From assembly GCA_911728455.2 (NCBI GenBank), contig OU452236.1, positions 13,937,838-14,001,837 on the forward strand: a stretch of DNA of 64,000 nt. The letters are read 5' to 3'. The translations under genes and the position numbers were made by a program. Origin of the DNA: Marthasterias glacialis. Taxonomy: Eukaryota > Echinodermata > Asteroidea > Forcipulatida > Asteriidae. Of this stretch, positions 12,601-24,600 are shown in pieces; position 1 is the first letter of the stretch, and every line of letters begins with the position of its first letter. The notes under the pieces were generated by a model, which was given only the letters and a program-made list of their open reading frames with translations, had not been told where the DNA came from and made no database searches.

Positions 12601-15600
12601 ACTGATTTCATGCTTTTCCTTGTACGTTTATCATGGTTATAGACTGATTTCAGGCTTTTCCTTGTACGTTTATCATGATTATAGACTGATTTCAGGCTTT
12701 TCCTTGTACGTTTATCATGGTTATAGACTGAATTCAGGCTTTTCCTTGTTTGTTTATCATGATTATAGCCTGAATTCAGGCTTTTCCTTGTACGTTTATC
12801 ATGATTATAGCCTGAAGTCAGGCTTTTCCTTGTACGTTTATCATGGTTATAGACTGATTTCAGGCTTTTTCAGGTGTATGATGAGGGTGTCTTTGCATGA
12901 TTTTCAGGCTCTGTACAAAAACCCAACTGGCATCCCTGATAGTTAAAATAAAGATATGAGTCACTCAGGGCATTGTACCTAAAAAGAAAATAATCTGACT
13001 TGTGAATATTTTTACTCAAAAATACTTTGACGATAGAGATCATGGTATTTACCTGATTGCCAAGTAATGCCTGAAAAAATACTAAATGAAATCCTTTTTT
13101 TATTAGGTGGAATTCCCTGAAAGCAGCTCTGATTGACAAACGTTCCAAACTGGGCGAGTCTCACACCCTACAGCAGTTCAGCCGTGACGCTGACGAAGTG
13201 GAGGCCTGGATCACAGAGAAGATCCAAGTGACTACGGACGAGTCGTACCTGGATCCTACCAACATCCAGAGCAAGCACCAGAAACACCAGGCCTTCGAGG
13301 CTGAGGTGGCTGCCAATGCTGAACGCATCCAAGCTGTCATGGCTGTGGGACAGAGTAAGTGTGGACCATTTAACCCAAACATTCTTCTCATCCCATTCTT
13401 TTAGGACCATACTGTCTGCTCAGAACTATAAGGTCTTTAACTTCCGTAATCGACAAAAGGTCGTTAACATTTCCAAACTAAAAAACAGTAAATAAGATTT
13501 AAAAATTTAAAACTAATGGTTTGTCTATCCAAAAAGTAGTTTAGAATAACAGGTTAAACTACTTTTTGGATTGATCAAACATTAGCTTATTTACTGTTTT
13601 TTAGTTAGGAAATGTTAACGACCTTTTGTCGATTACGGAAGTTAATGACCTTATAGTTCTGAGCCAACGATACCATCAATCATTCAAAAGTTTGGTTTAT
13701 TTGATTACACCCAATTGATGTTCAAAAAACCTAATACAGCTTCATACAACTTCAAGCAATTTCTTTTAGTTAAGACATAACCAAAACACATACAACCACC
13801 AAATCATTGAAATTCAGTAGATTCTGAAGCATCATTGATTTGGTCAGCTGACTGAAGTCTTAAAATCATATGGAATCCACACTTTGTTTTTGCTGAGTTT
13901 TGGAAGATAAGGGATAATTAATAATAATACAATTACATAGAAAAAATGCTTCTACAGATATAATAAGAAAATATTTTTATAACACAGCTTATTATGTGAT
14001 TATAATTATTTTCCCCCTCTCCCCAGGATTGATTGACAACCGTCAGTGTATTGGCAGCGAGGACGCTGTGCAGTCCCGTATTGTCAGCATCGGTGACCAG
14101 TGGGAGTTCCTCGTCACCAAGTCCTCCCAGAAGGCAGACAAGCTGAAAGAAGCCAACAAGCAGCAGACGTTCCACATCAGCATCAAGGATATTGACTTCT
14201 GGCTCAGCGAAGTATGTATAGAAAAATGTATTATCAAAACAAAATCCTTGTACAGTACTTTCTTTGCAACATCCAACTTGAAAATCAATTATTTGTTAAG
14301 TATTTAGAGAATCAATTCCGACCTTCTTGATAACATTATTTCTTGAGAGCATTACAACTTCAGACTGAAACCCTCCCTCTGGCAATCACTCGTTTTTCTG
14401 CAGTCGATGCTCGTGACGAGATTTACTTACCATCTGTTATGCAGATTGGAACAGACACTGCATGTCATGACATTGTCAGACCCTGTCACAGTTCTTTTGA
14501 GTGAGTTAATTGTATTTTTTAAAATTTTTGTTTCAGATCGAGGCTGCCCTGTCCTCAGATGACGTAGGTCGCGACCTGACCTCAGTTCAGTACCTACTGA
14601 AGAAGCACACACTGCTTGAGGATGATATCGCTGCCCATGAGGTACGTAAACACACTAGGATATCTCACATTATCAATGTAGTAACGTTTGAGCAACTTAA
14701 ATAAGTAATTTTCTTAATACCGCCTTGTAAATTTTTGGGTTTGATTCATTGTGTAGGATCGTATCAAGGATCTGAATTCCCAAGCTGATGCATTCATCGA
14801 AGCTGGCCATTTTGACCCCGATGCTATCCGTGAGAAGAAAGAGAACATCAATGAACGCTACCAGAAGTAAGCAAGATTCAGACATCTTACTTTTACTTTT
14901 CAATCTCAAACAAAAGATGTTTAAGTAATTATCAAGGCATTCTTCAACTATTTATTTTTATCATTGCCAGGGTCACTCAACTTACAACGATGCGTCGTGA
15001 GAAACTCAATGAATCTCATCGTGTGCATCAATTCTTCAGAGACATCGACGATGAGGAAGCCTGGATCAAGTAAGTTGAAAAGATGCACTTTAAATTAAAA
15101 AAATCAAAACATTTATTTATGAGAATTTTTTGTCATAAATAAAGATAAGGTTATTCAACAATAGGTGAAAAACTTGTATTTTGCAAGTGCAATCAATAAA
15201 TCACAAGACTAGTTATTTTGTGAATGTAAGATAACTTGTCTGGGTTTCGGGACTTTTGAAGCATAGGGTATTGAGGTAGTGCTCAACAGTCGAATTGAGG
15301 AATATAAGATTTGATTTTAGAAAAGTTCTGATATTACTTGTCATTTTTTTGTGAGAGCAGCCCAGTTGCAAAGCTTTCATTCATGAAACAAACACTGAAA
15401 CATTAATCGGTGGTCTTTTCTTGCAGGGAGAAGAAACTGCTGACCAGTTCAGATGATTATGGTCGGGAGCTGACCGGCGTACAGAACCTCCGCAAGAAAC
15501 ACAAGCGTCTTGAGGCTGAGATCGGTGGGCATGAGCCGGCTATCCAGGTATGTGCAGTTTTTATTATCTTTGCATCCTGGAGAAATGTGTCTACAACTTT

Positions 15601-18600
15601 ATAAGTCATAAACCAATGGATCCACTCTAACTGTCTCATACCGTCGGCCCTTTATAGGAGAAACTTTCCAAGGCGTTGTTCCTGTTAACAGAAGGTAGTC
15701 TTGTATCTGATCCGACCGATTATAAAGTAAATGATAAGCTGTTCAAACAACCTGACTATTCATCTCTTGTAACCTCTGTTTCTTCCCACACATTCTTGTG
15801 GAAGAAACGTAAGGGTTAAAATAAATGTAGAAGTCTGTGTCAACTAAGTGGTATCCTGTTAACAAAGAATAATTGGAACCTGTGACCTCTGGGTTACCAC
15901 CTAGTGAAGTCAACTGCAAGAGAATTGTTAAACTTTGTTTGTAAATCAATGTTTAGTTTGATGTTGAATTTGCAATCAGTCACTCAACGTCAAAGACAGT
16001 GTCATTAAACTAAGACATTTATTTGCATTACTTATGCAATTGTGTTACTTGCTGTTTTTTTACACTTTAAGTTTTTTTTTTAGACTCTTGTTGATTCAGA
16101 ATTTAAAATAAGAATTGATATTTACAATGTGTTACGTTTCTTTGTATTAACAATGAATTTTTCTCGAAGGCTGTTCACGACGCCGGTGCGGTTTTAATGG
16201 AGAAACTTGAGGTATAATCTTCCACTTTGGCATAAACACCCAATACATAGACAACATCTCATATCATTCACAGTGCTTGTAGCAACAATAGATATCTTAG
16301 CAAAGGCCTCTATGGCAACCACTTGTTGCAGTTTAACTGGTGTGGTGTGGAAGTGGTTGGTTGATTATGCTGTAAATACTGGCTTTACTTCTAATGTGGA
16401 TTGCTCCTGACTGTGTTCATGCAAAACTAGAAGAGTCACGTCACACAGGAAGTGTTTCTGTCGATCCACACGAATTATCCCAAAACCTTTGCTGTGATCA
16501 GTCCAGCACCCAAAGCAAAATTGGAACAAGTTTGAAAAGAGAACAACAAATGAAAAACTTGCTTAACCCTAACTGTTCCAAGTCCATCAAAATCAATCGG
16601 CTGAATATGCTTGATTCCGACTGATTCAGTACACTACCAGATGGAAATATTGGCTGATTTTGATTGAGTTGGTCTTTCAGCAATTTAAAACCACTGGTTG
16701 GTTTCTGTAGAGTTGGTCGCATTGGAAGCCTACTGTACCAAACCAGTCAAAATACTCCAAATGTTAGTGATTGACTCTGGTTGATTCAGTACTTCAGCAA
16801 AAAAAAGCATTGGTTGATTATGATTGATTCAGTACTGTTGCATACTTACTGTCTCTCATTTGATTGATTTTGGTGGATTTGGTATGGTTTCTAGCAAAAA
16901 CTGCTAGGGAGTAAGGGTTATTCATAAGTAACGAAAAAAAACTCAATGTAGCAATGTCCCATTGACTGTCCATGTCTCCAATCAAGTCTTAATTCCTGAA
17001 CTTCTGAATTTGTCTTTGTGCAGCTGTCGGTCCAAATTTCACATAACTTCTCAAAGTAACTAGCGAAAGGGCCATATGAAATAACTTGTGTTTAAATGAA
17101 ATGATAACCGGCAATTGTACATAGCACATTTAGATGTGAAGTAGTGTGTTTAGCTCAGCAGTTTTATCTAATTGGCTTTCTTGTCTTCTCTGTCCAAACA
17201 AAGCCAAAGTTTGCTGTGTCTCTTATGCATAACTAGGAAGTCTGCTTCAGCTTTTTTCTCGCTTGTAATAGAAGGGATTGTCTTTCAGAAGGATCTACCG
17301 CTGTTAATTCTCTTTAACGCTCACTACTGCTGTTGGTTTCCCCTGGCAATGAGGATCAAAGAGATGTTTAGGAGTTGATGCTGGCTTCCTTTAAAGGGTC
17401 TGGGTCATCATGATTACAGCAGGCTTGTGGCTGTGCATGGAAAGATGAACTGTCAACCGGGTACTGCAAGGGCGCGCGCTTGCGGTCAAAATCACAAAGG
17501 GTGCCGTCCTTGTCAAACTGTGATGTGACTGCTGGCGTGCACGTGCGCGTAGTAACTGGGTTATTCCATTTGCTGCAATAATCATGATGACACAGCCCCT
17601 TTAAGCTGTTGGTTTTTTTTTTTTCTGGAATCAACCTTATAAATGTCGCCGTCATTTCAGGAACCCAGTCACTTTAAGGAATTATATTTTGTTTGCATGC
17701 AAAGTGCAAGCACAACAGACCTTAATATTCTCTCTGAGGTCTTTTTGTTGAGAATTGCCAAGGGAATCTCTTGACTAGCTAGCACTAGTTCTAACAATGG
17801 CTTTACTTCCTGGGCCAAATTTCATAGAACTGCTTAAGCACAAAAAAAGAGCTAAGCACAACCAAATTATGCTTACCAGAACAAAGTTACCAGCCAAGAT
17901 ATCAATGTCACATGCACCGTCTTGGATTGGTATCCTGCTCATTTGTGCTAAGCAGAATTCTTTTAAGCAATATTTTCTGCTTAAGCAGCTCAATGGAATT
18001 GGGCCCTGATAACAATCGCTTCGCTCTTCATTCTTTAACATTGGTAGACTTTTGGGGACACTTGGTGGCAGCAGACTTACCAGGTAAAATCCATTGTTCC
18101 AAAGTAACCCTCTTGGGCAAATATGGTGGGATGCTGTGTTTGATGAAGGGAGCCCTCTGCTGGTGAGGTTGTTTTATACTTCCGCACTGTGCTAGAATGC
18201 AAAATTCAGTTTGTATTCTCAGCATGCCAACCTCATAGTTAGTGCTGGTTTTGTCTTGCTTTAAGATGCTGCCACTGAATTCTTTAGTTAGGTTGATACT
18301 GGTTTGAACTGTGTGCAAGTTATGTATCAAGGCTGAACATTGTAACAGGACAATTGCCTTATTCACTGGTTCTTTGAATAGTGAAGCTGCCACTTAAATA
18401 ACCCCCTTCCCCCCCCCCCCCCCGGCGTCATTACGCTGCATACATTGCTGAATATTACCAATAGACTGTGCAAGTCTCACGCGTATCAAAAACAAGAAAA
18501 CAAGCCGACAGAAGACTTAAAATTTCATCTTGACAAAATTCTTGAAAATATATTTAACTCAAGGCAATTAAAAAAAAAAGAAACATTTCAATTTTTATGT

Positions 18601-21600
18601 AATTCAAATATTTTTTTTTTAAATTAAAATTTAAACAAATGAAAACTTGGGATGAGGATGTTTATGAGACCTCAATGTTTCTAGACTAAATGCTGTATGA
18701 ATTGCGAATCATGCACGAATTTGTGCAACCATAGTGCTAGCATGAAAGTCAGTCGGGCAAAATGCTTAATTGTTTACAAGTAACCATAAACTGAGGTCAA
18801 GTCTTATTCTCGTTTTTTTTTTAGTTGATTTGTTAAATGTATTTTACTTCCATATATTTCATTGCTAAATTTTACTTTCCCAATGGTATTATATACTTTT
18901 TATAGCCATAAACTTGGTTAAACTAAAGTATTTGAAGAAACAGAATCTCGCACACGTAAAACTTAATATGGTTTGGACCAACTTGGTTATGTAAGTTCGA
19001 ATACATGCCAGACTTGCACAGTCTATAGTGTGAGAGTTAACAACAATACATGATAAATTGAAAGCAAGGTTCCACCTAGAAACACAAAATTAGTCTGGTC
19101 ACCTGAATGGGTATGCTGGAAAGTCATTGTGTCATCATTAAACCAACAGGATTCCCGGCACGTAGAACCCTTTGTAGTTAGGGAATAAGACTTAAGGCGG
19201 CAAACTTGTGAATAAGGCGAAACTAAATTTTTCATGATACTAAAACACAGAGAGCCTCATTTTGAATCCAATAGACTTGGACTAAAAACAAAAAAGATGG
19301 CCAATCAGTGAGGAAGTTTGTGGGTTTTTTTGTGGACCCAAAATGTTTTTGTCACAATGGACCTGCCTTGTGTAGTTTTGTTGCCTCATAGAAAGTGGTT
19401 TATAAAAATGCGAAATTAATTTTGTTAGAAAAGTTGTCAAAGCCGCAGCTCAACAGTGGCAAGAAGAAAAGCATAAACGTTCACAGATTTACAAATACCT
19501 TACATGTTATAAAGATAATGATGGTAGAAAACTTTCCTTGAAATATTTCTGCCTGAAGTGCTATGGTTTTAAAATAATAAATAAAATAAGATCTAAAATT
19601 AGTTTGCGTCTTAGTGAGATGAAAACTCTGCCTGTAGGAATGCGTACTGTTCTCTCGCAAATGAAAGAACGAAACGAGCTGAAATTTTTACAGGTTGGTT
19701 TTATTACAAATATCTTGATTTGTGCAAAGAATGGAAGCATTTATAGACAGTTTACCAATGTTGAGTTGGGGCTTTAAATTCAAATGCAATTTGAACTACT
19801 CCATGTAAAGTGGAATGGTGTTACTCTCCATACATGCCTGTAGAATTACATAATGCATTCACTGTTATCTTAGAGTGACTATAACATACATATACCATGA
19901 ATTAGACGAACAAATAGTGTTGTTTGTATCACTATTCATTCATTAGATTCTATCATTGTTTGAGCTACGCATCCTAGTGTCTAGTTTTCATGTACAGCTA
20001 CTGAATGTTTTGCGTATCATGAGGCCCTCATCAAGATAGGTTTCAGAAAGGTATTGCTCTGAAACGAGGTGGATTTTGAAAATTAACTTCAGTAAGGGTT
20101 CATCTTGTTATATTTTTTCCTGGGGGTGGCGTGGGGAGAAAATATTTATATCACCAAGCAACCTAAAACTAAGTTTTTGAAATGTTTACTGGGGCAATTA
20201 ACTTTTCACTAGTTTTTTCAGTGTGGCAAATTTCTGGTGGTTTTGAATGCATTGGCATCTGCTGTAGATATCCATGCACTTCATGGTTGTAGTTGACTTT
20301 AACCATCTCCTCAATGCATTCAAATATTACAGATGCTCAAAGATATCCAGAGTTGTCTAAGATTAGACAGATATTATGTAACTAATCATCAAATATTCAT
20401 ATTGATATACATTTTTAAAGACAAAGAAGGCATTGACACAAATAATGGTAATAGAAGAGGTTTTTGTCAAAAAAAGAAGTTCCAGCTTGAGAAATGAAGA
20501 ACTCTGGAAGCGATTTCATCTTCACCTGTTATTATTTTCTTCATGCAGACGGTACACAACTGATTCAGACACAACCTAAAACAGTGATCTTGCACTTCTA
20601 TCAAGACTGTTGTTTCTTTCTTACAAACTGTTGTGTAAGATTTTAGTATGGTTGGTGTGTGGAAGTTCTGATAGTTTCTTTTTTCTTGTGTGTAGTACTG
20701 TTTTATTTTGAGGGTTACTCAATCCCAAGTGATGATTCACTTTGCAGTACAGTTATTGATAATGTTATTTTTTTTTTTTATTCTTGCGGCAGGCTGTTCA
20801 AGACTCTGGCAGCACCTTGATGCAGGAGTGTGAACTGAACAGAGATGGGGTTCAGCAACGTCTGGACCAGCTTGCTCACAACTGGGATGAGCTCAAGAAC
20901 CTAGCCCAGGATCGGTAAAGTCGATCATCTTAAAGTCAAAGCAATTCCAAGACACCCTTATCTTTTAACAGATTACAAACTTAAAGTCGTAATGCAAACT
21001 TGGCCCAATAGACCAATCCATTTACGTGTTGACCAATCACAGCCTTGGCTATGCCACCGAAAGTCTGACAAAAGTCCGACAAGAGAAAATCCTATTGGAA
21101 AATGTAAACAGTGTGTGCATACTTACAGTTCATGTTCATGTCGTGCAGTGTGGCATTGTCGTGCAGTGTGGCATTGAAGAGATGCACATTGTGCTGCCCA
21201 CGTGTATAGTGGTGATATAGCCAATGCTGTGAAAGGTCAATATGTTTAGGGACGGGGCTTAATGAATCAGTCTATTTCATTTAGCTGTTAAGCACAGAAA
21301 TTTGCTTGGCATAGAAAAATCTTGCTTAGCTGGTTACCATCCAAAATGCCAGATAACGCACACCGGTTGCCACTGGTTTCCATGTAGCTTTTGCTTAGCA
21401 AGTGAACTTAACCAAGTAAGATTTATAAAAGTCTCCATCAAACTTCAGTTGTTTTTGTTTTTTAAATAATTGTGTTTTTATTCACATGCAGTGGAAAGAA
21501 GCTGAATGAATCTCTGGCGTACCAGGAGTTCCTGGCCAGTGTGGAAGAGGAAGAGGCTTGGGTGAATGAGAAGCAGAACTTGTTGTCCAGTGAAGACTAC

Positions 21601-24600
21601 GGAGACACACTGGCTGCTGTACAGGTATGGTTCCCATCTCCTTTTTGTTATTTTTTTCTTCTTCTTTGGTGTCCGAAGCTGTAATTCTGATTGCAGGTGT
21701 AATAAACCAATCCATTAAGCCCCGCCCCCTAACATTATTGATCAATCACAGCATTGGTTTCATCACCACTGTACACGCGGCAGCACAATGTGCATCTCTT
21801 CAATGGTCCATTAAGCCCCGCCCCTGACGTTGACCAATCACAGTACTGGCTTCATCAGCACTGTACACGAGGGCAGCAGCGTGTGCGTCTCTTCAGCGCC
21901 ACACTGCATGACATGAACGTGCACGCTTTAAGTACGCACACACATGTTTACATTTTCCAATAGGATTTTATCATGTTGGACTTTTGTCGGACTTTCGGTG
22001 GCGTAGCCACAGCTGTCATTAGTCAACACGTAAGGGGTCAAGGATCGGTTTATTCGTGTACGTGATTTTTCCAGATAAGATGCTAACTATTATGAATAGT
22101 GGTCAACTGATTGCTTGCTCCACCCTTTTCTCTTTCTCAACCATAGGGTCTCCAGAAGAAACACAAGGCCTTTGACATGGACTACAATGTGCATCAGGAA
22201 CGTGTTGCTGACATCAAACGCCAAGGGGAGACACTGATAGAGGCGGTAGGCATTTCTGTCACACTTTCACTAATGAAATGCAATGCCTTTAATCCCAAAG
22301 TCGGTTAAAAAAAATCAGCATATTCTCAAAGTTCTTAACTGTTTCATGTCCTGCCTGACAAAATCATTAACAAAATATTGATGTAAGTTGGGATGGTTCT
22401 CAACAGTTCTTGTTATAACTCCCTAGACTGATCCCTTAATCCAACAGAATATAAGTAAAAAATACCCATGACTTCAGACTTGATTACGTAGCTGGTCTGG
22501 TTTTGCAATTTATTGCCTTATCAGTCAATCAATCAATCATTGAATTTATAAGGCGCCAATCTAATGGTCGTTGCTCATGGAGCCTGTACATTAAGCTATA
22601 GTTGTTGGATTACAGGATTAACCTTAATCCTATCTAGCCGAGATAGATGGATTTCATACGAACGAACGTAAGTGATGGTAAGTGATGACGTTTTAGAGCT
22701 GGAAGTGCAGTTTAACAAATGCTCATGTACATGTATGTATACCATTCCTTTACATTGCACTTGACTCCAAAACGTCATCATTACCAAGAGGATGTCCATT
22801 CTTTATGAATGTATTGCATTATTTTGTCTCAAATAATTAGGAAAACCACAATTCTGAGGCTGTGGAGCAGCGTATTGACACTCTCCAGAAGAGGTTTGAT
22901 GAGTTGGGTCAAGCCGCCCAGCGCCGCAAGGCCAAGCTGGACGAGAACTCTGCCTTCCTGCAGTTCATCTGGAAGGCTGATGTGGTGGAGTCTTGGATCG
23001 GAGACAAGGAGAGCATGGCTCGCTCTGATGACTACGGGCGGGACTTGTCCTCAGTGCAGACCCTACTCACCAAACAGGTTAGAAACAAATCTTTTTAGAA
23101 GTTTTAGGAGAAAGATCATCTTCACATCCCTTTCAGACCTGTTGGTTTTGGTTCATCAGTTAATGTTGAGTTTAACCATAGTTCACATAGGGTGTATCTT
23201 TAAAAAATGTTGCCATGCACCAACAGATGTATTCCTAAAAATAAAGACAGACAACTAATGGAATCAGAGGAAGTAACTTTAAGTAGTAAACTTGCGGGTA
23301 CAACCATGTATAAATCTGACTTGAGTGTTGGCTCTGAAAAGAGCTGTGTTGTGGTCTTGGCGTTCAGTATACTCTGCTCGTCTTCAGGAGAACCTGAAAA
23401 TGAGCAGAGTGTACTGTTTGAAACGTCGAGATCACAACGGCTCTTTTCAGAGCCAACACTCCTCCCGAAAGAGATTTACACATGTACCTGCAAGTTACTA
23501 GTGATAATTACTTCCTATTATCCACACCATGCAAAGCTTCAAACATCACCGATTGATATCATGGTTTTTTTTTGTCTAATAGGAGACATTTGATGCCGGT
23601 CTTCAGGCCTTTGAGAAGGAAGGAATCTCTCAGATCACTATCCTGAAGGATCAGTTGGTGGCTGCTGGTCATGCACAGACACCTGCCATACAGCAACGTC
23701 ATGCCAACCTTATCGCCAGGTAAAACAACGGCTCCAATATTGCTCTATAACTTTTGTTGGTATTTAGGCTGTGTTCGGAGTAAGCATTTTCTGGTTTGGT
23801 TTTGGTTGTTGGCTTCATTTATATTCTTGCTATTCTTGAGGGCAAACATTCATAATCATAAAAAAAAAACGGATGAATTTCAAAATAATGAAGGCACTCA
23901 ACTTCTCAGTCAGTTGATTGATTTCCTCGTTTTCTCTTTTTTGTAGAAGTGTGTTTGAAAATTTGTGTTGTACTAGGCAGTTTAAATTTTAAAGTTAGAA
24001 TTTTGGGTTAATCAAAGCATATTAAGTCACCAATGTTTGTATTTTCTCTAGGTGGGAGAAGTTGCTGTCTGATTCCAACAACCGTCGCCAGCGTCTGCTG
24101 AGAGCCCAGGAACAGTATCGTGAGGTTGAGGATCTGTTCCTCCTGTTCGCCAAGAAGGCGTCCGCTTTCAACAGCTGGTTTGAGAACGCCGAAGAGGACT
24201 TGACTGACCCTGTACGCTGTAACTCAGTGGAAGAAATCAAGGTAAGAGATCTTACGTGAGAGCTAAGAAACTCTTAAAGAGTTAAGGGCACTCATTGAGA
24301 ACTAAGATCCCTCTCAGACCCTCTGATATTTTACACTTGGGCTACCATTTGGTTGATTGTTTTGCTTCTTCTCATTCAGGCTTTGAAGGAAGCCCACGAT
24401 GCCTTCACTGCATCCCTGAGCAGCGCCCAGAATGATCTGAAACAACTTGCTGCCTTGGACAAACAAATCAAGAGCTACAATGTCACATCCAACCCGTAAG
24501 TTTGACACACTTCTCTCTGGCTTTTCTACAAGCTCATGGCATTTCAGTTCTCTGTGCTGTGGTTTTGAAATTTTGAAATTGGCAATCTGAGATCATACTC

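Noticed and set aside
12443-12868. CRISPR-like array
   Set aside because: Units are contiguous with no unique spacers, and this is animal DNA.
12452-12946. 165-codon open frame on the plus strand (and a mirror frame on the minus strand) in the 42-bp repeat
   Set aside because: It is only the minisatellite read in a stop-free phase, inside a spectrin intron, with no other coding sign.
19538-19777. 79-codon open frame in the intron before 20793
   Set aside because: AT-rich, no similarity recognised, no supporting splice phase; treated as chance.
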